Origin: Thysanoteuthis rhombus
Taxonomy: Eukaryota; Mollusca; Cephalopoda; Oegopsida; Thysanoteuthidae
Assembly (NCBI GenBank): GCA_963457665.1
Contig: OY735209.1
Span: 4,643,081 to 4,707,080 of the forward strand
DNA length: 64,000 nucleotides
Direction of reading: 5' to 3'
Shown here: in pieces, positions 23,041 to 35,130 of the stretch
Layout: each line of letters starts with the position of its first letter
Position numbering within the stretch: the stretch's first letter is position 1
Position numbers and translations under genes: made by a program
Notes under the pieces: generated by a model
Told to the model about the DNA's origin: nothing
Seen by the model: the letters and a program-made list of their open reading frames with translations, nothing else
Database searches by the model: none

Positions 23041-25205
23041 ACAACAATAACCCACAACGAGTCTAAAGAAATTGCAAGTCATCGTTGTCTAGACGAACTA
23101 CTACTACAAGCGGTAAGTAAGACCTTGATTTCCCCTCTTCACAACTTCATTTTCTGACTGCTAACAATAGTTTTGGGGGGTTAAGATTCTCTTTAGTGAA
23201 CCTCCTTCAAAATATCGGAGAATACATTTTTTTATAAGTAATTTTTTGTGTTTTATAATCCATTTAGACCCTAGAACCTTCCAGGGATTTGTAAGATTTT
23301 TTTTTCTGAAAATCGATTTTTAGGTTGAAAAAAAAAAAAAAAAAGAAAAGTGAATCTTTAATCTTTTTTTTTTTTCCAAGAAAATTCGAGCCTTGATATT
23401 TTTTAGTTTTATTTTCAATTTTTATGTTCGTCTGTTTTCCTTTAATGTTGCTTTGTCCCAAGGAAGAGAAATCAAACGATTTTTGAAAACGGCCGATAAT
23501 TACTTGTTTTTATTATTCACCTTTTTCTTGTATATATTTTTTTTTTGAATAATCCCATTAGAATTGTTTTAAATTTCATGTAATTAATTTTTTTATTTCG
23601 AACACTTTATTGACTTTTATTTAAGTCACCAAAACACTATTGAAGGCTTTTGAATAATTTTTGATCTCAAGGGAAATTAAGGCAATTTCTAGAGAGCTTT
23701 AAAAAAAAACAAAAAAACTGATGGCCTAATTCACTTAAGAATTCTGACAAACGAAGGTCCCGCCTAAAAAAAAATGGATAAAGAATTATATCAAGTAATT
23801 TTTGTGCATTCAATCCATAAGAACTTCGTTTCTCCAGGAAATTATTCAGTTTAGTCGAAACTTGTTTAGACTTTAAAAATATTTGAAGTGAGGGTTCTAT
23901 TTTACGATGTCACCAATGATACCAAAATGAACCCCTTTTTTTTTCTTTTTTTTTTTTCTTTCTTTGTCTGTACTCTCTTTCCCTCAGTACGACTTGGAAA
24001 TTATTTTCTTTTGAGGAATTTATTTATTTATTTTTTGAAATTTTTTTTTTTTTTTTTTTAAATCCTTCGTTTTGTGAACGCAAAAATTGTAACCATTATC
24101 GAAATCGAATACGGATGCACAAAAGGGCATAAAGGGAAAAATAAAGGGGCGTAACTCAAACCGTATCGGTGATTAATATGAATGAAGACGCCGTATTACT
24201 CATTATTGATTGAGAAATAGACACGTAATCTTTCCGAAATTGTTCAATTGAATGTGTAGTATTTGACGTTTACTTATCCGTATTGCTTTTTTTTGTTTTT
24301 TTTCATTTTTGCATCATAAAACTTTCATTTATCGATTTTATATTAATGGTCAAGATTTATTTACCTAGTTGAAAGAAAAAAAAAATTCTCCCTAGTAATT
24401 TTTGGTGCTTTTTCAATCCATTTGATTGAAGAACCTTCTAGGAATTTTTTGGTTAGAAAGATCAATTTTCTGAGAGATCTATGTAATTCTAATGATTAAC
24501 TGGTTCATTACTCTCTGACTCCTGTATTTCTATTTCTTCATTCCATTAACTTCGATCAGTTCAACTAAGTTCTTTTTACACTCCCATGTAGACCGACATC
24601 CCCACACACACACACACGCTTGAAAAATTTGTTAAATGAATATCAGAGAAGCCTTGAAAACAACCTTCACAAGTTGAGTAACCAAATGCTTCTAAGTCAT
24701 GTTTCCGTGAGTTTAAGTATAGTTTACTATTGCAGCTAAAAAGTAAATAGTAGCCCTCTGTGGGGGAAGCTAACTAACTTTTTTTCACCGCCATCTGAAA
24801 TAAAATGTAAACCGTCCCTAAATCAAATTATTATTTCATTACTCTATCATCATATCCAGTTGTTATTTATTTTGCTCCATTCAAGTAAATTGGTTTTAGA
24901 CCAAACTGGAAAGTCATCTGTAAACTTTCATAATTAATTGATTAGTTGACTATTAAATTAATCACTAACATACACCTCTATGACACTAAACTGAATATCT
25001 TGGGGTTGTGGACTAAGCGAGATATTTCAAGACATTATCTCGGTCTTTGAAAAATAATGATTGATAATATTCACATTTTGTAGAACACATTTTATGAACA
25101 ATCGATTGAGGAAATAATGAAAAGAATTGTTATTTGCAGCCCTAATAAACTGTAAAAAAAATTAATTGAAGAACCCAATTCTGTGTCTCATCCTCAATCT
25201 TTCTA
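23041..25205. other. Non-coding stretch with a strong splice-donor match
   Basis: At 23,111-23,119, CG|GTAAGTAAG is a near-perfect 5' splice site on +, following about 65 bases of balanced composition. CpG density is raised again around 24,070-24,240. This could be a 5' non-coding exon of a gene to the right, but nothing links it to one. Poly-T/poly-A runs are frequent (23,330; 23,940; 24,045). Confidence 0.3.
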
Positions 25206-25206
25206 C

Positions 25207-25310
25207 CAGAGTTGCCTAATAATTAGAGACATTTCTGGCCAAAAACATGCCTCAAAATTGCTCATAAAACATAGCAATACTTCAAAAATCGGAATTTATC
25301 AAAAATACCA
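25207..25310 (-). mobile_element. Fragment of the second GTTGCCA-ended family
   Basis: CAGAGTTGCCTAATAATTAG followed by 'acatttctggccaaaaacat' matches the reverse complement of the right end of the copy at 22,490-23,040. Confidence 0.5.
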
Positions 25311-25319
25311 GTCCTGATA

Positions 25320-25788
25320 GGGCTACAAACTTCAGGAAAGCTGTGCCAAGTGACTTAGTAGCAAAAGCAAGGATGCTACCCAGTGAAGAGACACCAGTCT
25401 AAGAATACTAAACATGACCTAAAACTCGCTATGACTGACACAAAAGAAATACCCTTTCCAGTGCTAAGGGTGAAGCTGAATGGAGGTCTGAATAATCAAA
25501 CTGCTGTAGAGCAAATATCATATAGTTAAGTCTCTTGATGACAGCATTCATCTGTAGGAATAGGCCGTGCCATTAGCCTGTCAGAACTAACATGCATAAC
25601 AGCATAACATGGTCGTTCATCAGCAGTTTGTGCTGACACTCCACCAACTAGCACCCTTTCAGTCCTCTCACTACTGCCTCCTCTAATCCCAAGTCTGCCT
25701 ACTTCAGCCGAAAGCAGAAGAAAACTAGTCAGCATTCTGAGAGTGTGTACCTCTACGAATGCCATTTTCAGGAAGAGTAGTTATACAT
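25320..25788. other. Unrecognised GC-richer segment
   Basis: A minus-strand frame of 79 codons (25,526-25,765) begins MAFVEVHTLRM and contains RLGIRGGSSERTERV. No domain was recognised. It abuts the LINE-tail-like repeat at 25,789, so it may be part of a retroposon. Confidence 0.3.
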
Positions 25789-26045
25789 GGATCTGCTCCA
25801 GAATGTCATCAGTTCTAGTGTAGTCTCTTGTCCATCCTTCCACTAAATTTCATTGAGAACCTTTGGAGATATTGTGTGGATAGTCGTGAGCATATACATA
25901 AATGTAATGGAAAAATATCTCCTAGTCAGAAAAGGATTCTTGGATCTGCCCCAAAATGTTACCCCCTCTTTCTTACCCGATTTCCCACCCTTCCATAAAG
26001 TTTCATTGTAATCTATTCAGTACTTTCAGAGACATCGTGTGGACA
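25789..26045 (+). repeat. Two-copy direct repeat resembling a LINE 3' tail
   Basis: Two units of about 153 bp start GGATCTGCTCCA (25,789) and GGATCTGCCCCA (25,942). Each contains 'aaatttcattg' or 'aagtttcattg', an 'agatattgtgtgga' or 'agacatcgtgtgga' block, and an AT-rich spacer. Tails of this kind ('TTTCATT..AATC..TTCAGTA.TTT..GAGA.AT') are common at the 3' ends of invertebrate LINEs and their SINEs. Confidence 0.5.
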
Positions 26046-26245
26046 AATGAACAAACAGATGCTACGGAATACAATAACTCTTCAATTTTGTTGATAGGGA
26101 TGGAGAAAAAGGATTTGTAAAGTAAAATTGTATATGGAATTTATATATCTGTCTGGTTGATTATATTGCTGGGGCATATGCTCAGGGGGGTCGGGGAAAA
26201 TGATCAAGACTATCAGCAGCCTTTCTCCTCATTCTGGTATATTGG

Positions 26246-26394
26246 CAACATCCACAATCACTGTTACCAGCTCAAAACATATTTTTGCTCTAAATCGACT
26301 TTGAAAAAGCAGCAAAAAACGCTAATTGCCAAAAATGGTTACATTTGTCTAAAATGGCTGAAAAATTGCGCATAATGTGCTAAATTGGCAACAC
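26246..26394 (-). mobile_element. GTTGCCA-ended element, about 150 bp
   Basis: Read on the minus strand it starts CAGTGTTGCCAATTTAGC (26,394) and ends GTTGCCAAT (26,246). The inverted ends share GTTGCCAAT. The interior has 'cagccattttaga' but otherwise differs from the two longer families. Confidence 0.55.
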
Positions 26395-26399
26395 TGTCC

Positions 26400-27175
26400 A
26401 CAATACCTAAATTACTATTCTATTCCTGATGATAATTAGGGGCAGGGGAGAATCTGCTAAATATCTACTCATTTTGTTGGCACAACGGTTTTCCTGCAAA
26501 CCAAGATTTGGAAAAAGCAAGGGATATGTTGGATATGGAAATAATGCACTGGATATTTCTCAAATATTTCTTACCCCTTTAGACCTGTTGAAGAAAACCA
26601 ACATCACTGAACGTATCCTCTTCATCTTTAAGTAGTCCGCTTATGAAACTCAGTGATTGATCCCCTGTAAAGGTCACTACTTTATCAGACATAAATTGGA
26701 GGAACCAATAAAAAAGAGAATGCAAAAGTTGTTTCAACTGAGAAGATGATTGATCTGCTTATGGGATGATCCTGACCAGCAATGGGTATCGAAGTCTTCA
26801 ACTTAATCCAGACTTGCCATAAGACCACAGCAAATTACTGATCTAGATTGAGCTGGTACTTTCACAGACTTTCGATAGTGTCTTTTCCATTGCATTGAAG
26901 ACATTATTCATGACTTACTGGTTACCATTATATTTTTACATTTCTTCATTGCTGCCACTTGAAACAAATATGTCGGCTCAAAAGAAAATACGCATTCCAG
27001 CCTTCTGGATCTCTTTTTTTTCTGGACACTCCTTTTCTGCCTCTCTTTTCTGGCACACAGCTTGGAAAAACTCACACCTCCATCCTAATCTCATAGCTTA
27101 GACTACAGTCAATTAGCTGCTGAGTGCACAGGGAAATTTATCCTTATGAAGAGTTTTCTACATTTTTCACTAATC
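26400..27175. other. Unrecognised stretch between MITE and LINE
   Basis: No domain recognised in any frame. It could be the decayed 3' part of the LINE to the right, but no C-terminal LINE motif can be read. Confidence 0.35.
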
Positions 27176-27179
27176 TCAG

Positions 27180-29225
27180 TTACTGAAAATGTTTTTCCAG
27201 AGCTGGTCCAAGGACATGTTGCTGATTGTGTAGATGCCTAGATATTTTGAACTTGGAATCATCTGAATCACATTGTCATCCTTGATAATCGGTTGACTCT
27301 CAAATAGTGATGTGACACAGTAACCAGGCTGATATGTCACTCTGCAATACTGCAGTTTGGGACCTTTCTCTTAGCCTAGAGACATTGCAACTTAAAACTT
27401 TGCCCTCCAGTCTGTATTTGATGCTTACCCCATAATTAAGGTAGAGTCCAGTAAGCAGAAGAATTGCACCCATCAACAGGCCTGAGTTAGAGCAATCACA
27501 CAACCCTGCTTGAAACCAACCCACATTGGGAAACAGTCTGTGACCTCATCATTGCACCGAACTGCAGCCTTCATGCTGTCATACAGCTGCTGTACAAGCT
27601 TTACAAATTTGTCAGGGGATCCATATTGCTTAGTTTCTCTCTGTGCACCAAGTCAAAAGAAAGTCATCCAAATCAATATAGAAGGGCTATTGATGCTGGC
27701 AGGGTGTGAAGATCATGTCTACCGTTCTATATTGGCTCTCTGGCAGGGAGATGCTTTGGTAGTGGCCACAGTCAAACTTATCTCTCTTCTTGAAGATGGT
27801 GATGATCTGTGCATTCTCAAGTTCTGTCAGAGCTTCTTCCTGCATGCAGATTTGCTATCAGCTCAGATCCTCGTACTTCAGAACCAAGGATTCGGCCCTG
27901 CTGCCTTGTCATTCTTGGTGCTTCGACTGCTTCCTCATTTCTCAAGGCTAGGATCTCATATTTCTCTCTGAGAGAGTCGAAAACATTAGGGTCCACTGTA
28001 CTGTCTTGATTGAGAAGTGCTCTAGTCATCTTTTTCTTAAATCTTGATAAGTTCTTTGCTATCTGCATAGTGAAAGAGAGTTGGCTCATGTTTATCTTAG
28101 GCCATAGATAGTTTTTGGAACCGTGAAGAAGGCTTTGAAGTTATAGGAATCTGCCAGTACTTGGAGTTCAGCTGCTTTCTATTTTCACCTGTCATTTCAC
28201 AGTTCTCTGGTTCATCATTGTGGTTTCCTTTTTGCATAAATAAGCCTTCTGGGAAGATGTCTTTGGATCCCATTGCCAGCTGATGAAAGCTTGGCACTTC
28301 CGCTCTGAGTTCCGGGATCCCATGATCATTTTTATTATACCTGCTCTGGTTTTTCCTCTTAGTTGTGCCAATTGTTTTATTGTTGGTTTCTAGAATGGCT
28401 GTCTTCATGCACATCCAGGATTGTCTGACATCTGCATTTGGCTCTCTCTGGGTTGAGTTAGTGGGTGGCTGTGTAGTAGAAGCTTTGAGATCCTGCTGTT
28501 GCAGTGTGCCCACAATAAGCATTGGTTTGGGGTGGGCTGCTGCCAGTTCAATATCCTGCTGAGCCTGACTTAGATGATGCATTTCACTAGTTGGTGGTCT
28601 GTGAAGCTGCTGTTCAAGCTTTGATTTCAGCAAGGTCCCTCACTTCCATGATGGCAAAGTCAATCTGGTGCTAGTGTCCAGAGTGTGGGTTCTTATCCTT
28701 CAGTCGCTCAGCACATTTGGTAGAAGCAGGAGTCCATTTGAATTCACAGTGCTAATGCCTTTTATTCTAATTAGTGGCCAAGAACTGCTGTCCTTGCCAA
28801 CTTGGACATTGAAGTCACTGAGGATGACCATTCTTTCAGCTGAAGGAGTGCAAGAGATGTCAGAATAGAATGCCTCTCTGCCCTCATCAGCCGTATCTAG
28901 TTTAGTAGCCTATGTGCAGATTATGGTTATGTGTTGTTTATTGGCCTATTCTATCTTCAGGACCATGATTTATTGACTTGAAGCCACTTTGATTTCTCTG
29001 GCAGACTTGTTTTCACAGCAAAGTGAACTCTGTTGGATGTATCTTCTGGTCCTTTCCAGAAGAAGGTATACCATGCTTGACTTCACGGATCTGACCTTCA
29101 TCATACATTTGTGTCTCACTAAGGACAGTCTTGAGACGTTTGAGCTCATGGGCAACGAGGGCAGTTTGCTCAGGACAATTGCTGTTTGCATCTGTGAGAA
29201 TTCAAATGTCCCAGGGAAAAGGGGT
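27180..29225 (-). pseudogene. LINE remnant: endonuclease plus reverse transcriptase
   Basis: Read from 29,225 downward. The APE-type endonuclease is recognisable by an 'AL.AHELKRLKTVLSETHMYDEG' segment read across frames (about 29,090-29,160), MVILSDFNVQVGKDSSSWP (about 28,780-28,840) and HQIDFAIMEVRD (28,640-28,680). A linker follows, with TTKRKNQSRYNKND (about 28,340) and STVDPNVF (about 27,985). The RT domain follows, with IITIFKKRDKFDCGHYQSIS (about 27,790), then a 'VGFKQGC' block (about 27,510) and 'SKYLGIYT' (about 27,240). The closest remembered relatives are the RTE/CR1-like elements often annotated as craniofacial-development-protein-2-like. There are at least six frame interruptions. 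The 3' end is missing, and the 5' end runs into the left arm of the inverted repeat at 29.2 kb. Confidence 0.85.
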
Positions 29226-29640
29226 CCATATCACTATCCCTAATCTCTTTTAGCCAAGGCTGATTTTGCCGCTATTCGATTTGCTGTCTGATCACTTAGC
29301 CTACTCTTCGTGTTACTGTCTTACAAATGACCTCAAAAGGGGGGGGGATTCATAGATATTCTTTAATGGTCTATTGTATTTCAAAAAACACCAGTTGACT
29401 TTTCTATTTTCTATAATTAGTGCAGTGGGGTTTTGCTGTTTTATGGGATCCTATTTTTACAATTTATGAAGAAAAAAAAACCATTACAGAATTTATATCC
29501 TATTTTTGTATAAGACAAACTGGAATTAAAACAATTTATTGGGATACAACAATTGAAATTATTTTTTGAGTTGAATTATTTTTGTGAATTGATTTAGTTG
29601 GTTACTGTAGTTCAATTAGATGATTTATAGTTCTCAGGGA
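29225..29640 (+). repeat. Left arm of a 1.6 kb inverted repeat
   Basis: Imperfect reverse complement of 30,415-30,850 (roughly three quarters identical by eye). Diagnostic shared blocks are 'ccagttgacttttc', 'gacaaact', 'attaaaacaatttat', 'gtgaattgattta' and, at the outer end, 'cagacag...gaatag...cagcct.ggctaa.agagat'. Confidence 0.8.
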
Positions 29641-29787
29641 GAAACAACATGGAGTTGATACGATTTATTACAGAAGTTGAAATTATGGGAATAGTGAGTT
29701 TGTAAACTATGAAACTATCCATTAAAATTCTTTTACTCTGAAATACTAATATATTTTATGAAGGAATGACTCAGTAAACATTTGACT

Positions 29788-30130
29788 ATCAGGGTTGACA
29801 TTTTGGCCATTTTATAGCTGAATCTGGGTTTTTTGAAAAGCCTTTTTCAGTTTGGACTTCTTCAAATTTTTGCCATTTTGACTTAGTTGCAGTAGTATTT
29901 TCAATAAATTCTCATGTTACATAAACACTTGTGCATTATTGCTTTAGATTTTTTTTTTTCAGTTGCCTTTTAATAGCAACTTCACTCAGGCCTTAGAGTT
30001 ATGATGAAGCAAATGGAAAATTAAGAAAAGGTTAATTATATTTTTCAAAATTCAATGATGATTAAAATACTTGATTTAATGGAGATTGATAATGAAGTAA
30101 TTGTTGTAAACAATTTTTAAGGGAAAAAAA
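29788..30130 (+). mobile_element. Second GTTGCCA-ended family inside the inverted-repeat loop
   Basis: CAGGGTTGACATTTTGGCC is followed by blocks matching 22,490-22,960 ('ggccattttatagctgaatc', 'gccattttgacttag', 'gcagtagtattttcaataaa'). It lies wholly within the loop between the arms, so either it was captured there or it is part of the element. Confidence 0.6.
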
Positions 30131-30414
30131 TGGAAATAAACCAGATAAAATATTACAAAATATGAAAATTATTCTTACTCAGCAGTACTAGTACTACCTT
30201 CTATAGCAGTAGTAAACAATAGAATCTATGGTGAATCATAAGCTCTATTTATAAGATTTAGTATTTGAAATATATATCAGACACATTATTGTTTAGCTGT
30301 GTAAAATTGGCCCAAATTTATGAAGTGAAGTAGTAACAATACAGTTTATGTATTTACCTTTTTATCTTCAACGAATTTTATTTTTTTGTCATTTGTAACT
30401 TTAATTTCATTCAA

Positions 30415-30850
30415 TCGTATTACTCTGTATGGTTTGTTCCTGCGAACTATGAACTAATACTGAAGTAAATCAATTCACTAGATTAGTTCAACTCGGAAAA
30501 TAATTTTTATTGCTGTATCTCTATAAATTGTTTTAATCCCATAGTTTGTCTTATTATACATAAATAGAACATATAATTCAAATTTTACTGTAAATGTTTC
30601 TTTATAAATTGTAACAATAGGATCTCATTAAGATAACCCCATCAAACTAATTATAGGAAATGAAAAGTCAACCAGTGTTTTTGGAAATACAATGGAACCT
30701 TAAAGAATGCCCTCAAATTCATTCCCTTTCTTTCTGGTTAATTTGCAAAGCAGTAACTGGATGAGTAGGCAGTGGTCAGACAGCCAATGGAATAGCAGGG
30801 TAGTCAGCCTCGGCTAATAGAGATTTTGGATTGTGAATGCTTCCAAAGGG
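30415..30850 (-). repeat. Right arm of the 1.6 kb inverted repeat
   Basis: Reverse complement of 29,225-29,640. The arms are about 420 bp and the loop about 775 bp. The outer boundary lies near 'gagattttggattgtgaatg' (about 30,850), where similarity to the left arm ends. Confidence 0.8.
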
Positions 30851-30854
30851 AAAG

Positions 30855-33780
30855 GCTGAAGTGACAGCCTTTGTTTAATGGGGTCAAGAAAAAAATCGGA
30901 GCCTGATCTTCTCTGATTTCTCACCATTGTCAGCGGCCCAATATACGGTAGTAGAAGTGTTTAGACTTTCCAAATTTCTCGTCAGTGCTGTCACATCAGC
31001 TCCCCTGAATGCACTAGAATGATTGGTGTTCCTATGTGTTGTTGCTTTGTTGGTTTTTTTTGGGGGGGGGGTCTCCATAAAGCTGTGTGCACTGGCAGGA
31101 AAGAACTGACTGCACAGTTCGGTGCAACATGCCCAGGATGGAGAAATCCTGATTTTGGTGAGTTAAAGACCCCCAAATGAGCACTGTTTCAGAAATAATG
31201 GCTTTCCTTGTTGGAATCGGTGAGGACATCAATAGATATGCGTGATCCCTTGACCCCCCCCCCCTGCCCCATTCGGCATCAGTTCAATTCATTCCATTTC
31301 GAAACTAAATCCAGACAACCTTCAAAAATGCTAGACACACCTTGAAGAAAATCTGAACACGCAGTACTTGAATAAAAAATGTGTACACAGATTGATGTTC
31401 ACTCCACCTCCAGCCCCTTCGCTTATGCCCCCCCCATTATTCAGTACTTGAGAGTAAACAGCAGAAATATGTTTTCAATGAATATACAGTATATATGCGT
31501 ACATACATTCACGCAATATACACACATTGTATAATGTACTTGACCAATACTTGGGGTTCTGACGGGCTACCACTCTGGTCCAGAGTCAGATTGGAAGTGA
31601 TGAGGAGACTGGAGCCTCACTACCAGTTGCAGTTTAGTGTTGTATCTAGGATGTCACAAATTACAATTGGATCCCCAGAGATCATGTGCAAAATTGTGGC
31701 TTGCAAAAAATGAGAAGTGACAAACTAGACTAATTGACTCTGCGATGAGAGGTCTAACAAATCTTAAAGACAGTCCAAGTCCGATGACAGACACAAAAAG
31801 ATTATTAATGATGAGTCACTATTTGTCATTCCTACTTGAAGTTGTAAATATGTTTACGCGAAGCGTTGTGTTGTATATTGAAATACGTCAAATGAATGCT
31901 GAGATTTCTTTAACGTATGCTGTGCTAGAAGCTGATTCAGTACTTGTATTTACATGATTCTCGCAGTTATATAGATATTATATCTAAAACGGTATTTTTC
32001 AAACAATTCGATTTTAGATTTTCTGATAAAAGAAAATTCTCGATTTTTTTTTTTTCTTTTTTCTTTTTTTTTTATTACTATGTTTTAGGGGTATGTCTTC
32101 ATGGCTCCCCTATCAAAATCGCGAATGAAAAGTTATGTTCTTGTTCTGACACCTTGTTTCATTCCATCAGACAGCTTAACTCTTCACTTTATTGTGGAGA
32201 AATGATGAAGGAACATAAAATGAGTTCTCAAAAGTCATGCTTTCATTTCCATCTCATACCACACTTTGTTAGTCGTTTTTATAATTGCAGTCGATCATAA
32301 CCTTAGTCATAATCACGTGAAGAATTGAGCTTTCTCAGAGTTGAACTAACAGATGGCTGGTGTGTTACTTCTGATTTGATGTGTTGACTTCTGAATCAGT
32401 GAATATACTTATTGCAATGTCCAAATTGCCCATGTTCTGGCACGAATCAGTTCCCACCATTTTGGGCCGGCTGATAGGTACCAGAGAACAATAGATGATT
32501 TTTGATCTGAAGATTTCTTTTGGTTTCTGGTGACCAATTTGTTCTGTGTATTTCTCTTATGATGCGACTGATTTGTCAGTGTCACACCAAACCTGGTTCA
32601 GCTCGCATAGGTTTGGCATTTCACACCTGCGGTATATGATACTTGGTACAAGAATTTTTTTTCTCTTCTCTAATGTATCTATTCAAATATTATGCATATG
32701 ATGTCAAATTCATTGTATTTATAATTGACTGCTCCTGTTGTGTATTTTCTAACCATTGGATGTTCCCTTAATCCATTTCCTGTAATTATAATCAAATGGT
32801 TACACTCTAATGATCAAAGACCCGAAAAATGAATTTTCTCTTTTAAAAAAATTGTAATGAATTCAATAGCGTCACAAAGGAAGTAACCAAATAATTCAAA
32901 GCTATAGTTCTGTATGACTGACTGAAAGAAAGGGTCCAGTTAAGAATTCTAGTTACATTGTGAGTAGAATACCCAACCTAAAAACATTAAAAATTAATCT
33001 TCTTCTGAATTGAGAAATTTCATGAGGAAAGGAAGGTCTTATAGATCGAAAGCACAAAAAATTACTAGTGAAAAAAATTTTTTTTTTTTTTCTCCTTTGG
33101 AACCATGGTCTGTCAGAAGTGATCAGGAAACTAATAAAATATTATCATCATAACATTAATATTATTACTTATGATTTTAACTGGAAGTTGATGCTATATT
33201 TTGTTGATGTGAGAAGGACTGATACCTCACTTTGATCTTGAATTAAAGGCTACAGAAGGTGCTTTCCAATCTGGATCCCACTGACTGATACTGCGGATTT
33301 CATTGAATTGTTTTAACACTTCAATGGTGACTTTCCAAGTGATGAATAAAATCGGTTTCAATGCTGGAACAAATTTTGGATTTCAAATACTAGATTACTT
33401 CTCTTATAATTTCATTACCAACACCTCATAATTGGGCTTGCCTCTGTTGGATATGAAAAGGGCTTGCATCGGAGATAGAACCTAATATAGCCTCCAAAAT
33501 GCAATGTAATTGTTTCATTTATATTATAACAATTGGTCAATCACTATGGAAAAATATTTCCATGAGGTGCTTGTTGTTTTTGGTTTTTTTTTTCTCCTTA
33601 TTTCTATTGTGTAGATTACATATGGAAGGGAAAATGTTTTAAGAAATCTAAAGAAGGACGTGTTTTTCGTGCTTCTGTGAGATTCGTTGGATTCAAATAT
33701 CACTTGTAACATTATCTACTGTAATAATGAACTGTGTGATTTTCTTAATCCATTGACCCTAACTCTGGACTTTATTTGTA
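30855..33780. other. Non-coding stretch, nothing recognised
   Basis: Frames of 60-118 codons occur but contain homopolymer-derived Phe or Lys runs and no domain. G or C runs at 31,063-31,071 and 31,254-31,264 are notable. No family match within the window. Confidence 0.45.
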
Positions 33781-33783
33781 TAA

Positions 33784-34010
33784 GCAATGATCAGCAAATC
33801 TTGATGGCTGTTGTTAGTCCGTACAATCCTTAATGGATCTCTGATTATTGATGATCTGATATAAAACTTTTATATTGAATAATATTTCTGAAAATTGCTA
33901 CAAATACACAGCAATGATCAGCAAACTAATCTCGCTGGCTGTTGTTAGTGGGTTAGATCTTCATCAGATCTCCCATCATAGATGGTCTGATACCTACTCA
34001 TGTTTATTTA
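33784..34010 (+). repeat. Two-copy direct repeat, 127-bp period
   Basis: GCAATGATCAGCAAA starts at 33,784 and again at 33,911. Each is followed by 'ggctgttgttagt', an 'atctc' block and 'gatg.tctgata'. It is a diverged local duplication. Confidence 0.75.
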
Positions 34011-34019
34011 ATATACTTG

Positions 34020-34800
34020 AATAACAAGCGGTATGACTTCTTTGCTTTCCTGGGGCGAGTAAAAATTTGGTTGATGAAAATAGCTTCGATCCACTATTTG
34101 AAACTCTTCAATCAACACATTTCTTTTCTCTTTTTTTATCATTCCCCTTGAAAAAATTGTTTAATAAAAATTTGAATATGCCCATCAGTTTTTTCACAGG
34201 TATTGACTATTTCAATTATATAATGACCACCGTGATTTTTTTTCTTTTCCTAGTTATTTCAACTGAACAGTGACAATTTTGCCAACAAAAATATCTCTTT
34301 CCAACCATTTGAAACAATGAACTCTTCCATTTAAAATGTTCTAGTTGAAATAAGAAAATGCTACATGAAGGAATATAAGGGAGGTAATTCAATATTTGGA
34401 AAGTAAATTTGTTTTGACCACAAGGTCAACATTACCCAAACATTTATGAAGGCTTTTGGATGACTTCTGATTATAAGGAAGGTAAATCACTGTCTAGAGT
34501 GGAATATACTTTGGTAATTTTTCACATTTTGACCCTCTACAAAATTTCTGTCTGCAAAATTGTTGTGAAACCTTTCCCTTTTTATGTATTCTGTCTGTTC
34601 TGTTCAAAATAATGTAACATTTAAAAGGAAACTCGTTATTTTTATACTATAACCTTTTTTTTTTTTTTCTTTTTTTTTTTCTTCCCGCCCCCCCCCCCAC
34701 TTTTTTCCCTTTCATTCTGAATTCATATCCATATTATATGATGTGCTGGAATTCATTGGAACTATTTCAAATAACAAAAGAGTATATATTCTTTAATAAT
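34020..34800. other. 5' flank of the zinc-finger gene, no gene seen
   Basis: AT-rich with poly-T/poly-C runs (34,652-34,700). It contains two diverged 'aaggga/aaggaggtaa' blocks at 34,378 and 34,479. No promoter element can be identified confidently. Confidence 0.4.
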
Positions 34801-34805
34801 ACTAC

Positions 34806-34824
34806 TTCCTTTCTTCCTTTTCAG
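34806..34824 (+). promoter_or_regulatory. Candidate 3' splice site upstream of the zinc-finger CDS
   Basis: A pyrimidine-rich run ends in TTCAG at 34,820-34,824, 306 bp before the ATG at 35,131. Single-coding-exon zinc-finger genes often have a spliced 5' non-coding exon, so this could be the acceptor. No branch point can be assigned. Confidence 0.35.
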
Positions 34825-35130
34825 ATATTTCAATTGTGTCGAAAACTACTGAACTTCTGATGGCCATAAGTAAATATTGTGATGTGAGACAATAATGGTC
34901 TATTCAATGCTGAAAATGGAAAAAAATATAAAATAGATGATATAAAAATGTTTGAATTTGCTGTTTATGAAGAATTGACAAATCTCCTCGTAAAAATAAC
35001 ACATTCCCATGAAATATGATTCTTTGTGTTTTAGAGTGCCTATACTGAAACATATTCAGAAGACACTAAAAATGTGCTGTGTTCATACTCAGATTGCGTT
35101 CATTTAAAGAAGTTCATGTAAAAGATAGAC

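Noticed and set aside
28097-28633. 178-codon minus-strand frame as a stand-alone host gene
   Set aside because: Its wording (TTKRKNQSRYNKND and flanks) is the linker between endonuclease and RT of a LINE, and both neighbouring domains are present in other frames.
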